Part shown: one piece after another, positions 23,858 to 33,071 of the stretch
Numbering within the stretch: position 1 is the stretch's first letter
Layout: each line of letters opens with the position of its first letter
Assembly: GCF_019802345.1 (NCBI RefSeq)
Contig: NZ_JAINDZ010000035.1
Coordinates: forward strand, 1 to 47,719
DNA from: Methylosinus sp. Sm6
GTDB lineage: Bacteria; Pseudomonadota; Alphaproteobacteria; Rhizobiales; Beijerinckiaceae
Reading direction: 5' to 3'
Length of the DNA stretch: 47,719 nucleotides
The notes under the pieces: generated by a model
The model's input: the letters and a program-made list of their open reading frames with translations, nothing else
Database searches by the model: none
Told to the model about the DNA's origin: nothing
Program-made: the position numbers and the translations under genes

Positions 23858-26197
23858 CTACTGCGCCTGGGAGGTCGACTGATCCTGCCCGTTGATGAGC
23901 GGCGTGATGCGGCGCACCGTCACGCGGCGGTTCTCGCGCGAGGGGCCTTGAACCTCGACCTTCGGATATTGCTCGCCATATCCCTGGGTCGTCAGATTTT
24001 CCGCCGGCACGCCGAAGTCGCGCGTCAATATGGTCGCGACCGATTGCGCGCGATGGTCGGACAGCGACAGATTGTCGACATCCGAGCCGACCGCGTCGGT
24101 ATGGCCCTCGATGAGATAGACCTCGCCCGGATTGCGGCGGATCGCCTGGTTCAGAGCCGCTGCGATCACCGAGAGCCGTTGCGCCTGATCGGGCGCGACG
24201 GTCCAGGAGCCCGTGTCGAAGGTGATCGTGTCGATGTCGACGCTGCGCGTGTAGGCGCGCAGGCTCGGGCTCGCGCGCACTTCATCCAGCGTGTAGCGGC
24301 GCGGCACCGGCGCGACCGGCGGGGCCGTCAGAGCCTCATAGACCACTTGCTCGTCCGCTGCGCCATAGTCGACGACATAGCGCTCGCGCGGGATCGCGAC
24401 CGGGGGCGGGGGCAGCGCCACGATCTCGTCGGCAAAGCCGCGCGGCGGGCCGCGGAACCTGTTGTCGATGAGGATGATCTCGCGCCCGTCCGGGAAACGG
24501 CGGATGCGGCGCAGCAGAACGCCATTGGCGTCGGTATAGGTGACCACCTCGCCGCCGTCGCGTCGCGGATAGATGGTGACGAATTCATCGCCGCGCCGCT
24601 CGCTGCGCAGATCGACCCCGAGGTCGCGGAAGCGCTCGTTTTCGTCGTGACGGATATGGGCGCCGTAACGATCGCGCACGATCGTGCGGCCGGGCTCCTC
24701 GATCACCGTATAGCCGTCGCGATCGAATTGGCGCCGGTGGGCATGAACCTGGTCGACATGCGCGACGCCGGGCTGCGACAGCATGAAGCCGCCGACGAGG
24801 CCCGCCGCGGCGCCGATCGCCACGGCGGCGGCGGGCGAGAGGCCGGAGCCGCCGCCTCGCTGCGGCGGCGCGGCGGGCGCTCCGGCTGCGCCGGCGACCG
24901 GCGGCGCGCCGGGGCCGCCATATCCGCCGGGCGGCTGAACGCGGCTCTGACCGCCCGGGCCGCGGCCGTCATTGGCAGACGGCGGAACATTCGGGGGGAG
25001 GAAGGCCGGGTTGCCTGCGCCGGGCGCGACCGGACCGCCGGGGCGGGCGCCGCCAGCCGCATGGTCCGCCGGGCTATTGGCCGCCGGAGCCGGGCCGCCG
25101 CCGGGTGGGTTGGCGGCGTCGACCGGCGGGTGAACGCCGGGCCGGCCGCCAGTAATGCCGCCAGGAACATGGCCGGGGGCGCCGCCGCCGGCCGGGGCTC
25201 CGCCTTGCGGATTTGCGGCGTCGACCGCGGGCGGAACGCCGGGGCGGCCGCCGGGAGCATGGCCGGGGACGCCGCCGCCGACCGGGGCTCCGCCTTGCGG
25301 ATTTGTGGCGTCGGTTGCGGGCGGAACGCCGGGGCGGCCGCCCGGCGCATGGTCGGGGCTGCCGCGGGTCGCCGGAGCGCCGGCTGGCGGGCGCGCGGCG
25401 TCGATTGCGGGCGAGGCGCCAATTCGGGCCGCCGGAGAGTCGGGACCGCCCGCCGCCGCCGGCGGAGCGGGAGGCTGGCCAGCACGTACATGGTCTGGAG
25501 CGCCAGCGGCGGGCGTGGGCGCCGCTCCGAGAGAAGGCGTCGCGCCTGGACCGCCGGCGGGCCGGGCGCCACGAAGGGCCGGGGCCATATCGCCGTCGGG
25601 CGCGCGCCGTGGAGCGCCGAGCGCGCCGGGAGCCGGCGCGCCTGGTCTGCGGGCGCGCGGGGCGGGCGCATCCTCGGGGCTGCGCGCCGGGGCTGCGGGA
25701 TGCGCCATGCGCGGCTCGACCACGGGCTGTGGGATCGCCGAGCCCGGGAGGCGGCCAGGCGCGCCGCCGAAGGCGGGGGCCTGCGGCCGTCGCGCCGGCG
25801 AATCATCGAGCGCCCGTGGCAGTTGGGCGGGAGCGCCGCGCGGCGCCGCGAGGGGTTGGGCCTGCGCCGGAACCATGCGCGGCGCGGGTTGGGGGGCCGG
25901 CTGGGGAGCCGGATGGGCGACTGGCGCCAGCGGTCGGGCCATTGGGGCCGCATGGGGCTGCGGAGCGGCGCCGATCGGCGCGGGCGCGCGCATCGCCGGT
26001 TGCGGCGCAGCCGGATGAGGCGCCGACGGCGCCGGGCCGCGCGGCTGCGGCGGCTTCTTGTCCTTGTCATGCGCGCCCGGCGCGGCTTGCGCCATCCGCG
26101 TCGGGTCGAGCGCCTGCGCCGGAGCATTCGGACCAGAGCCGAGAATGAGCCCCGGCGTCATCACGCCAGCCAGTAGAATCTTCTTTGTTCTGCGCAT
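23858..26197 (-). CDS. OmpA-family protein with long proline/glycine-rich region
   Basis: A 779-residue protein from ATG 26197 (MRRTKKILLAGVMTPG: a signal peptide, likely cleaved after APAQA); an ATG at 26263 would add a charged stretch and is less likely. Residues ~30-430 are extremely rich in Pro, Ala and Gly with repeats of GRPGVPPA..DA.NPQGGAP. A short hydrophobic segment near 450-470 (SPAAAVAIGAAAGLVGGF) follows, then a region of RDRYG/DG.EV strands and a C-terminal OmpA domain (~659-770) with the peptidoglycan-binding EGHTDAVGSD motif and RA.SVA..L helix. It probably links the envelope to peptidoglycan, with the Pro-rich part as spacer. A long open frame on the other strand is a by-product of base composition. 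Confidence 0.85.
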   Translation of the reverse strand: MRRTKKILLAGVMTPGLILGSGPNAPAQALDPTRMAQAAPGAHDKDKKPPQPRGPAPSAPHPAAPQPAMRAPAPIGAAPQPHAAPMARPLAPVAHPAPQPAPQPAPRMVPAQAQPLAAPRGAPAQLPRALDDSPARRPQAPAFGGAPGRLPGSAIPQPVVEPRMAHPAAPARSPEDAPAPRARRPGAPAPGALGAPRRAPDGDMAPALRGARPAGGPGATPSLGAAPTPAAGAPDHVRAGQPPAPPAAAGGPDSPAARIGASPAIDAARPPAGAPATRGSPDHAPGGRPGVPPATDATNPQGGAPVGGGVPGHAPGGRPGVPPAVDAANPQGGAPAGGGAPGHVPGGITGGRPGVHPPVDAANPPGGGPAPAANSPADHAAGGARPGGPVAPGAGNPAFLPPNVPPSANDGRGPGGQSRVQPPGGYGGPGAPPVAGAAGAPAAPPQRGGGSGLSPAAAVAIGAAAGLVGGFMLSQPGVAHVDQVHAHRRQFDRDGYTVIEEPGRTIVRDRYGAHIRHDENERFRDLGVDLRSERRGDEFVTIYPRRDGGEVVTYTDANGVLLRRIRRFPDGREIILIDNRFRGPPRGFADEIVALPPPPVAIPRERYVVDYGAADEQVVYEALTAPPVAPVPRRYTLDEVRASPSLRAYTRSVDIDTITFDTGSWTVAPDQAQRLSVIAAALNQAIRRNPGEVYLIEGHTDAVGSDVDNLSLSDHRAQSVATILTRDFGVPAENLTTQGYGEQYPKVEVQGPSRENRRVTVRRITPLINGQDQSTSQAQ
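25120..25350. repeat. Direct repeats encoding the Pro/Gly-rich spacer
   Basis: Three to four imperfect tandem units of roughly 100 bp within the OmpA-family gene, each encoding GRPGVPPA-D-NPQGGAP-GGG-PGH. The middle two are nearly identical in DNA (for example GGGGCTCCGCCTTGCGGATTT twice, shown here without full length), so unit number can be expected to vary. Confidence 0.7.
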
Positions 26198-26330
26198 TTT
26201 TCTGCGTCCTCCCGGCTCCGGAACGAATCGCCGGCGCCGGCGCTCGTCATTCTCATTATCCATCTATATCCATCTATGACGGAGCCGCCGGGCGAAATTC
26301 GCTCGTTTTTGTGACGGCGTGGCGCGCGGC

Positions 26331-28106
26331 TCAAATCGCCGCGCGAGCCTCGCTCCACCGCTCCGGAGCGAGAGCCGCGGCGATCGCCGCCGACAGAGCC
26401 GAGAATTCCACCGGCTTGGTGAGCAGGGCGTCCACCCCGGCGCCGAGCGCGGCGCGTTCGTCCTGCTCGAGCGCGCTCGCGGTGAGCGCGACGATCGGCA
26501 GACGCGGCGCGCCGGCGCGTGCTTCCTCTGTGCGGATGAGACGAGTCGCCTCGAGCCCGTCGAGCTCCGGCATGAACAGATCCATCAAGGCGAGATCGAA
26601 AGGGCGGACCCGGCCGGCCCGCGCCGCGCCGGCGAGCTCGACCGCTTTGGCGCCGTTTTCGGCGCGCGTGACCAGCGCGTCGAGCTTCTCGAGGCGCCGG
26701 CACACGATCCGGGCGTTGATCTCATTATCCTCGGCCACGAGAATATGGAGGCCGCTCAAGGTCGGCTCGGGCGCGACGAATCCGGACTCGTTGCGCGCCG
26801 GCGGCGGCGCGGGCGACAATCTTTCGACGAGCGAGGCGGCGCGCGCCGGCTTGACGAGCCAGCCGTCGAAGCGGCGCAGCGCGGCTTCGCCGAAGGCCCG
26901 CCGCTCCATGGGCGAGAACAGCAGCAGCACGCGCCCGGCTCCCGCCCGCCGCGCCGCATGGGCGAGCCGCTCCGTCGCCTCCTCGCCGAGCGCGCAGTCG
27001 ACGACGACGGAATCGAAAGGCTGCTCTCCGCTCAGACAATGAGACGCTTCGGCCTCGCTGCGGGCGATCTGCGCCAGCGCTCCCGCCTCGCGCAGCATCT
27101 CGGCGATGAACGCGCCTTCGAAAATCGTCGCCGAGACGATGAGCGCGCGCGTTCCGGCGAGGCGGGCCGTGGATCGCGCGCGCGTCTCGTACGCGGCGTT
27201 CGGCCCGCGCGGAAGCGTGAAGACGAAGACGGAGCCCGGACCTTCGCGATCCTCGATCTCGAGGCGTCCGCCCATGAGGCGGGCCAAATGGCGCGAGATG
27301 GCGAGGCCGAGGCCGGTGCCGCCATGGCGACGCGTCGACGAGCCGTCGCCCTGCTCGAATTCCTCGAAGATGATCTCGCGCGCGCCGGGCGGGACGCCCG
27401 GTCCGGTGTCGACGACTCGAAAAGCAAGCGCGCCCTCGGCGTCGATCTCGACCCGCAGGCCGACGCCGCCCTCCGAGGTGAAGTTCACCGCGTTGCCGGC
27501 GAGATTGACGAGCACTTGGCGAATGCGCGCGGCGTCGCCCTCGACATGTTCGGGCGCGCCGGCCGTGATGAAGCCGGCGATCTCCAAATTCTTGGCCTCG
27601 GCGCGCGGGGCGAGCAGCTCCACGACGCCCTCGACGAGCGGCGCGAGCGCGAAGGATTCGATGCTCAGCTCGACTCTTCCGGCCTCGATCTTGGAGAAAT
27701 CGAGAATGTCGTCGATGAGCTGGGCGAGCGAGCGTCCCGAGGCCGCAATGGCGTCGACATAGCTCGCCTGCTCGGCGTCGAGCCGTGTCGCCGCCAGCAA
27801 TTGAGCGAGGCCGAGAACGCCGTTGAGCGGCGTGCGAATCTCATGGCTGACGGTGGCCAGAAAACGGGATTTGGCGAGGCTCGCCGCCTCGGCCCGATCG
27901 CGGGCCGCCGCCGCCGCGCGCAGTTCCCAAATCTCGTCCCGCAGCCCTTCGAGCTCGCATTCGACCGCAGAGCGGCGGCGCGAGCGCATGAGGCGCATGC
28001 AGCAATAGGCCGCGCCGGCGAGCAGCGCGGCGGCGGCGAGAACAGCGAGGGTCTGCAGCAGGAAGGTCATCCGGATTTCCCGATTGGCTTCGACCATGGC
28101 GATCAT
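26331..28106 (-). CDS. Hybrid sensor histidine kinase with two receiver domains
   Basis: A 591-residue membrane-bound hybrid kinase. One N-terminal membrane helix (~14-38), a short coiled coil (~48-80), HisKA domain with phosphoacceptor H88 in VSHEIRTPLNG, and a HATPase domain with an N-box (NLAGNAVNFT), DTGPGVP and GTGLGLAI. A receiver-like domain (~330-430) is degenerate: it keeps a D in VVVDCALG but lacks the usual acidic pair. The last domain (~450-585) is an intact receiver with AEDNEIN, D509 in LMDLFMPELDG and K in LTKPVE. With no periplasmic sensor domain, the signal probably enters through the membrane or cytoplasm. No partner regulator is adjacent. ATG 28106, 28097 or 28070 are possible starts. 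Confidence 0.88.
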   Translation of the reverse strand: MIAMVEANREIRMTFLLQTLAVLAAAALLAGAAYCCMRLMRSRRRSAVECELEGLRDEIWELRAAAAARDRAEAASLAKSRFLATVSHEIRTPLNGVLGLAQLLAATRLDAEQASYVDAIAASGRSLAQLIDDILDFSKIEAGRVELSIESFALAPLVEGVVELLAPRAEAKNLEIAGFITAGAPEHVEGDAARIRQVLVNLAGNAVNFTSEGGVGLRVEIDAEGALAFRVVDTGPGVPPGAREIIFEEFEQGDGSSTRRHGGTGLGLAISRHLARLMGGRLEIEDREGPGSVFVFTLPRGPNAAYETRARSTARLAGTRALIVSATIFEGAFIAEMLREAGALAQIARSEAEASHCLSGEQPFDSVVVDCALGEEATERLAHAARRAGAGRVLLLFSPMERRAFGEAALRRFDGWLVKPARAASLVERLSPAPPPARNESGFVAPEPTLSGLHILVAEDNEINARIVCRRLEKLDALVTRAENGAKAVELAGAARAGRVRPFDLALMDLFMPELDGLEATRLIRTEEARAGAPRLPIVALTASALEQDERAALGAGVDALLTKPVEFSALSAAIAAALAPERWSEARAAI

Positions 28107-28154
28107 CCGGTAGAGAATCGGAAAAAGTATGAATCGAATCGTAGACTTCGGACT

Positions 28155-29690
28155 TCAGGCGGCGGCGCGGGCGCGCTGCTCGCCGCGATAAGCGAGGGCT
28201 TCGGCGAGATGGCGGCGCTGGACGGCCTCGGCGTCGTCGAGATCGGCTATCGTGCGGGCGAGCTTCAGCACGCGATGAAAGCCCCGCGCCGAAAGACGGA
28301 GCCGCTCGGCGGCGTCCCGGATCAGCGCCGCGCCCGAGGCGTCGAGCCGCGCGGCGGTCTCGATCGAGCCGGCGGGAGCCGACGCATTGGTGGTCGTCGC
28401 GGGCAGGTTCATCTGCTCATAGCGAAGACTCTGGCGCTCGCGCGCGGCGGCGACTCGCCGCGCCGCCTGAGCCGAACCCTCCGCCGGGGGCGGAAGCACG
28501 AGATCGGCGGCAGAAACCGCCGGGACCTCGATGCGCAGGTCGAAGCGGTCGATCAGCGGGCCGGACAGACGCGCCGAATATTGCGCGACGCAGCGCTCAT
28601 TGGGCTGGCGCCGGCAGGCGAAGCCCGGATCGAGCGCATGCCCGCAGCGGCAGGGATTCATCGCCGCGACGAGCTGGAACCGCGCCGGATAGACAGCGCG
28701 GTGATTGGCGCGCGAGACGGCGACCTCGCCGGTCTCGAGAGGCTGGCGCAGACTGTCGAGCGCCTGCGCCTGGAACTCCGGCAGCTCGTCGAGGAACAGC
28801 ACGCCATTATGGGCGAGCGAGATCTCGCCCGGCCGCGCATGCGTCCCGCCGCCGACGAGCGCAGCCATGGAGGCGGAATGATGCGGCGCGCGAAACGGCC
28901 GCCGATCGGTGAGCTCGCCGCCCGCGAGCTCGCCGGCGACGGAATGGATCATCGACACTTCGAGCAGCTCGCGCGGGCCGAGCAGCGGAAGGATCGAGGG
29001 CAGGCGCGCCGCCAGCATCGACTTGCCGGCGCCGGGCGGACCATTCATCAAGAGATTATGGCCGCCCGCGGCGGCGATCTCCAGCGCCCGCTTGGCGCTC
29101 TCCTGGCCCTTGATGTCGCGCAGGTCCGGCAGCTCGCCGCCCGGCGCGCGCGCCGCCGGCTGCGGCCGCGCCAGAACCTGCGTTCCCTTCAGATGGTTGA
29201 CGAGCTGGATGAGCGAGCGCGGCGCGATCACCTCCATCTCGCTCGAGGCCCAGGCCGCTTCCGGTCCGCATTCGCGCGGGCAGATCAGACCCTGGCCGCG
29301 CATATTGGCGGCGACCGCCGCCGGCAGCACGCCGGCCACGGGGGTCAAGGTTCCGTCGAGCGCGAGCTCGCCCAGCACGGTGAAGCCATCGAGCGCGTCC
29401 GACGGAATGGCGCCGATCGCGGCCATCACGCCCAGCGCGATGGGCAGATCGTAGTGGCTGCCTTCCTTCGGCATGTCGGCCGGAGCCAGATTGACCGTCA
29501 GCCGCTTGGCCGGCAGCGCCAGGCCCGAGGCGGTCAGCGCCGCGCGCACCCTCTCGCGCGATTCGGCGACGGCCTTGTCGGCGAGGCCGACGAGGGTGAA
29601 CACCACATTGCCGTTGGCGACCTGCACCTGAACGTCGACGGGCTTCGCCTCGATCCCCTCGAAGGCCACGGTTGCCACTCTGATCACCAT
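28155..29690 (-). CDS. YifB/ComM family Mg-chelatase-like AAA+ ATPase
   Basis: A 511-residue ATPase with an N-terminal ChlI/Lon-protease-like domain (begins MVIRVATVAFEGIEA) and an AAA+ core: Walker A GPPGAGKSML, Walker B VLFLDELPEF, sensor AAMNPCRCG, and a C-terminal ChlI-C helical region. ComM homologues extend heteroduplex during natural transformation as branch-migration helicases. ATG 29690 begins at the conserved family start; the frame continues 105 bp further upstream without similarity. Whether the organism is transformable is unknown; the gene is common in alphaproteobacteria. Confidence 0.93.
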   Translation of the reverse strand: MVIRVATVAFEGIEAKPVDVQVQVANGNVVFTLVGLADKAVAESRERVRAALTASGLALPAKRLTVNLAPADMPKEGSHYDLPIALGVMAAIGAIPSDALDGFTVLGELALDGTLTPVAGVLPAAVAANMRGQGLICPRECGPEAAWASSEMEVIAPRSLIQLVNHLKGTQVLARPQPAARAPGGELPDLRDIKGQESAKRALEIAAAGGHNLLMNGPPGAGKSMLAARLPSILPLLGPRELLEVSMIHSVAGELAGGELTDRRPFRAPHHSASMAALVGGGTHARPGEISLAHNGVLFLDELPEFQAQALDSLRQPLETGEVAVSRANHRAVYPARFQLVAAMNPCRCGHALDPGFACRRQPNERCVAQYSARLSGPLIDRFDLRIEVPAVSAADLVLPPPAEGSAQAARRVAAARERQSLRYEQMNLPATTTNASAPAGSIETAARLDASGAALIRDAAERLRLSARGFHRVLKLARTIADLDDAEAVQRRHLAEALAYRGEQRARAAA

Positions 29691-29996
29691 GCCCGCGCCC
29701 CCGCCTGCGCCGCGCCGACCGAACTCGACCATCGCAAGGTTAGCGCGCCGCCACCGCTCGCGCAAGAACAATATGGGAACAGGATCGCGCGCCACAGTGG
29801 CGGCGGCGCCTCGCTACAAATCTCGCCAGCGCGCGTCTCGCCAGCAAATCTCCCGACCACGGCAACCTGATGCTAACGGGTGGTCGCCAGACTAGGATTT
29901 GCCGCGCCAGCGATGCAATAAGGCCGGGAATGGCGGTCAGCCTGACCTGCAGACGGCCGTTGCGACGCGCGAAGGCGCGAGATCGGAAGACGTGAA

Positions 29997-30839
29997 ATGG
30001 GCGGACACAGTCATTTTCGAGGATTGCTCCTTGCGGCGGCGCTGACCACGTCATTCGCCACGGCCGCGGTCGCGGCCGAGGCCGAGGGGACCATCGACTG
30101 CGGACGCAGCGGCGACGGATTCGAGGCTTGGCTCGACTCCTTCAAGCGCGAGGCGACGACGGCGGGGATCTCGCAACGGGCGATCCAGGCGTCGCTCGCC
30201 GACGTCTATTACGATCGCTCGGTGATCTCGCATGATCGCGGGCAGAAGGTCTTTCGCCAGAGCTTCGAGCAGTTCTCGGCGCGGATGGCCAATTCCTTCC
30301 GGGTGAACAAGGGGCGCCAGCTTCTCCAGCGCCATGCGGCGTTGTTCAGGCAGATCGAGCAGCGCTATGGCGTTCCGGGGCCGGTGCTGGTCGCCATTTG
30401 GGGCCTCGAGACGGATTTCGGCGCGTTCAACGGCAGCTTCGCGACGATTCGCGCGCTGGCGACGCTCGCCTATGACTGCCGTCGCGCCGAGCGGTTCCGC
30501 GCCGAGCTGCTCGACGCGCTGCGCATCGTCGACCGCGGCGACCTCTCGCCGGACAAGATGCACGGCGCCTGGGCCGGCGAGATCGGCCAGACTCAGTTCA
30601 TGCCGTCGTCCTATCTGAAATTCGCCGTCGATTTCAACGGCGACGGGTCGCGCGACCTCGTCCACGACACGGCCGACGTGCTCGCCTCGACCGCCAATTT
30701 CCTGCACGGCTATGGCTGGAAGCCGGGCGCCGGCTGGGACGAAGGCGAGCCGAATTTCGCCGTTCTGCTGGAATGGAACAAGGCGAAGGTCTATTCCAAG
30801 ACCATCGCTCTGCTCGCCGATCGCATCGACGGCCGCTGA
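29997..30839 (+). CDS. Lytic murein transglycosylase, MltB type
   Basis: A 280-residue lytic transglycosylase that cuts peptidoglycan glycan strands, forming 1,6-anhydro-MurNAc. A signal peptide (hydrophobic 9-25, ending AVAAEA) has no lipobox, so it should be soluble in the periplasm. The SLT_2 domain has the catalytic Glu138 in IWGLETDFGAFNG, then AGEIGQTQFMPSSY and FNGDG, as in MltB. Many alphaproteobacterial relatives carry a C-terminal PG_binding_1 domain, absent here. ATG 29997 follows a GGAAGA site. Confidence 0.88.
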   Translation: MGGHSHFRGLLLAAALTTSFATAAVAAEAEGTIDCGRSGDGFEAWLDSFKREATTAGISQRAIQASLADVYYDRSVISHDRGQKVFRQSFEQFSARMANSFRVNKGRQLLQRHAALFRQIEQRYGVPGPVLVAIWGLETDFGAFNGSFATIRALATLAYDCRRAERFRAELLDALRIVDRGDLSPDKMHGAWAGEIGQTQFMPSSYLKFAVDFNGDGSRDLVHDTADVLASTANFLHGYGWKPGAGWDEGEPNFAVLLEWNKAKVYSKTIALLADRIDGR

Positions 30840-30879
30840 GTCGCGCGGGCGCCGCAACGGTCCGGCGCTCGCAATCGGA

Positions 30880-31527
30880 TCACTCCGCCGGCTCGGGCCG
30901 CGTCGTCTTGATCGGCGTGGTCGGGCGATGCTTCAGATAGATGGCGAACAGGCCGATCACGCCGAGCGCCATCAGAATGTAATAGGGCAGGGTGCGAAAG
31001 AAGCTCTCGCCCACCGAGAAGGGAAAGCGCGAGACCCAGCGCTCGCCATGCGGGCCGGTCGCCGTGACGATGCCGACGAAGAAGCCCGCCTCCGGGAACA
31101 CATGCTCGAAGTTGATCGTGCCGTTGGGGTAGATGCGGGGCGGGCGATAGGCGACGGTCACCGCGTCGAGATCGGCGTTCTCCTTCTCCTCGCCGCCGAC
31201 ATCCTTGACGATGCGGAAGTCGATCGCCATCTCGCGCAGCTCGTCCTGCTCGGCGTCGAGCGCGATGATCATATGGCCGGTCGAGGGAATGTCCTCGCAG
31301 AACTCGTTTTTCGAGGCGTCGGGCAGATAGCCGGTGAAGTTCATGATGTCCGGCCCGATGAATAGCCGGCAGCGGCCCTCCGCCGCGCCGAGCCGTCCAT
31401 GGGCGGCGGCCGGGACGGCGAGACCGAGGAAAAGCAATGCCGCGCCGAAGAGGCCGGCGAAGGGCATGGACCTGAGGCGGCGAAACCCATCGATCGACCG
31501 CCGTGACGGGACGAGACCGTCGGGCAT
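30880..31527 (-). CDS. Membrane-anchored periplasmic protein of unknown function
   Basis: A 215-residue protein: signal sequence (hydrophobic ~23-41, AAAHG cleavage region), an extracytoplasmic part with two Cys (GRCRLFIG and EFCEDIP) and an Ig-like end (PNGTINFEHVFPEAGFFVGIV, in two strands), then one C-terminal membrane helix (~182-200) and a basic tail. The domain resembles YtkA-like/FixH-type beta sandwiches. GAGGGAG lies before ATG 31527; ATG 31467 is an alternative. The Cys pair could form a disulfide or bind metal. I do not know its role. Confidence 0.65.
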   Translation of the reverse strand: MPDGLVPSRRSIDGFRRLRSMPFAGLFGAALLFLGLAVPAAAHGRLGAAEGRCRLFIGPDIMNFTGYLPDASKNEFCEDIPSTGHMIIALDAEQDELREMAIDFRIVKDVGGEEKENADLDAVTVAYRPPRIYPNGTINFEHVFPEAGFFVGIVTATGPHGERWVSRFPFSVGESFFRTLPYYILMALGVIGLFAIYLKHRPTTPIKTTRPEPAE

Positions 31528-31769
31528 GATGATTCTCCCTCGCGCTTCGTTCCCGGCCGCGGCCCCGCCTCTGCGCCGCCGCCGTCAGCCTTCGACGAGG
31601 CTGGACTCGCGCGCCCCCCGCCGCCTGTCGCCACAGGACCGGCGCGCCGCGCTCGAGGGAAAATCATATCCGATTATCGGGCGTTTTCCAGCGCCAGTTG
31701 CCGCTCGCGCTCACGTTGCGACGGGCGCATTCTGCGCGCCGAGCTTCGCTTCGATCGAGGAGGGGAGAG

Positions 31770-31856
31770 TGGTGCGGGCGGTCGGAGTCGAACCGACATA
31801 TCCGTGAGGATGGCGGATTTTGAGTCCGCTGCGTCTACCAATTCCGCCACGCCCGC
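31770..31856 (-). tRNA. tRNA-Leu (anticodon CAA)
   Basis: Read leftward from 31856, the acceptor stem GCGGGCG pairs with CGCCCGC before a template-encoded ACCA at 31770-31773. The D-loop (GGTAGAC), the anticodon stem-loop GCGGA-CTCAAAA-TCCGC, a variable arm of class II size and the T-arm GGTTCGA are all present. CAA decodes UUG. Confidence 0.95.
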
Positions 31857-31965
31857 GATGTTCGACGCTTATAGCGCGCCGGGGCGTCCGCGCAATGAAA
31901 AAGCATCGATTGAATTGGGCGCCGTCCTATAGGTCGGCCGCCGCTGGCGGTGTATAAGCGAGCCT

Positions 31966-32673
31966 ATGCGCTCTGGCTCGCGACATTACGACGATGTTCC
32001 TATCGGAATCGGATTTTACACCGTTTCCGAGGCGTCTCGGCTCATCAAGACGCCTGCGCGGAATATTCATCGATGGCTAGGCGGCTATTCGTACAAGCAT
32101 AATGGGAGCGTCACTGCGATCTCTCCGCTATGGATGCCGCAGCTCCCCAGATTCGACGATCATTTGGAGATCGGATTTCGTGATTTGATCGAGCTGCGTT
32201 TCGTTCAGGCGTTCCTCGACGTGGGGCTCGGACTCAAGACGATACGTAATTGCCTGGAGTGCGCACGCGAGTGCGTGAATGACGACCGTCCGTTCTCGAC
32301 GCGACGTTTCAAGACGGATGGACGGACGATTTTTTTGGAAAGCTTGAAGCATTCTGGCGAGAGCGAGCTGCTTGATTTGAAGCATCGCCAATATGCGTTC
32401 AGGCAGGTCGTGGAACGCACCTTCCGGGATTTGGATTTTTCGGAAGACTCGGTCGCTCGCTGGCGGCCATTCAATGGCAAGGAATCGATCGTCGTCGATC
32501 CGAGCCGAGCGTTCGGTCAGCCGATAGCGGCGGAATTCGGCGTGCCGACCGTCGTGCTCGCGGAGGCGGTCGAAGCCGAAGGGTCGATCGAACGTGTCGC
32601 GATGATGTTCGATGCTAGTGTCGGCGCCGTGCGCGACGCCATGAAATTCGAAGAGTCATTGCGGTCGACGTGA
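31966..32673 (+). CDS. Antitoxin of a VapBC45-like system (MerR-like HTH plus DUF433-like domain)
   Basis: A 235-residue protein with an N-terminal MerR-like helix-turn-helix (~15-75; FYTVSEASRLIKTPARNIHRWL), a helical middle part, and a C-terminal segment resembling DUF433 (~165-228; a strand pair, then PTVVLAEAVEAEGSIERVAMMF and VGAVRDAMKFEE). In such pairs the C-terminal part neutralises the PIN-like toxin and the HTH autoregulates the operon. Its TGA overlaps the toxin's GTG start by four bases. Base use is lower in GC than nearby genes, consistent with transfer. Assignment rests on domain pattern and partner. Confidence 0.75.
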   Translation: MRSGSRHYDDVPIGIGFYTVSEASRLIKTPARNIHRWLGGYSYKHNGSVTAISPLWMPQLPRFDDHLEIGFRDLIELRFVQAFLDVGLGLKTIRNCLECARECVNDDRPFSTRRFKTDGRTIFLESLKHSGESELLDLKHRQYAFRQVVERTFRDLDFSEDSVARWRPFNGKESIVVDPSRAFGQPIAAEFGVPTVVLAEAVEAEGSIERVAMMFDASVGAVRDAMKFEESLRST

Positions 32674-33071
32674 ACATACTCATCGACGAGCATCTCCCAC
32701 CGGCGCTTGCGCGCGCTCTCGACGAACTATTCAAAGGCGAACACAAGGTCGTGCACCTGCGTGATAAATTCGGGCCTTGTGTTAAAGACGTCGAAGGGAT
32801 CGAGGCTCTCAGCCGGGAAGGACGATGGGTAATCATCTCTGCAGATCGCCGTATCACCAAGAATAGGGCCGAATATCATGTTTTCCGAAATTCGCGGTTG
32901 ATCGGGTTTTTCATGTCGAGGGCTCTTTACAAGAGCAAGCTCACGAAACAGGCGGAGCGCTTGCTTGCGGTATGGGATGGAATGATCGAATTGGCGATGC
33001 GCGTAGAAGGCGGAGCCATGTTCGAGCTGCCGATGAAGAGCACAACTCGATTCCCACAGCTCAAGCTATGA
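32670..33071 (+). CDS. PIN-like toxin, VapC45 type
   Basis: A 133-residue protein starting at GTG 32670 within the antitoxin stop (GTGA). The beginning, MNILIDEHLPPALARAL, and the central VIISADRRITKN are typical of the PIN-like DUF5615/VapC45 group; acidic D6, E7, D40 and D59 could form the metal site. PIN toxins cut RNA, often tRNA or rRNA; the target here is unknown. The pair stands between two tRNA genes on the other strand. There is no other gene in the 1.28 kb between them. Confidence 0.75.
   Translation: MNILIDEHLPPALARALDELFKGEHKVVHLRDKFGPCVKDVEGIEALSREGRWVIISADRRITKNRAEYHVFRNSRLIGFFMSRALYKSKLTKQAERLLAVWDGMIELAMRVEGGAMFELPMKSTTRFPQLKL

Noticed and set aside
25120-25350. CRISPR-like array
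   Set aside because: The repeats are in-frame coding units of the Pro/Gly-rich spacer, without unique spacers of constant length; no cas genes are present in the window.
23948-26176. Long rightward open frame opposite the OmpA-family gene
   Set aside because: It mirrors the Pro/Gly/Ala-rich gene, is packed with Arg and Gly, and has no recognisable motif; the minus strand has a signal peptide and an OmpA domain.
26319-29870. Very long rightward open frame opposite the kinase and YifB genes
   Set aside because: It spans two complete leftward genes with clear motifs and their gap; its sequence is Arg-rich without domains, as expected for GC-rich antisense frames.
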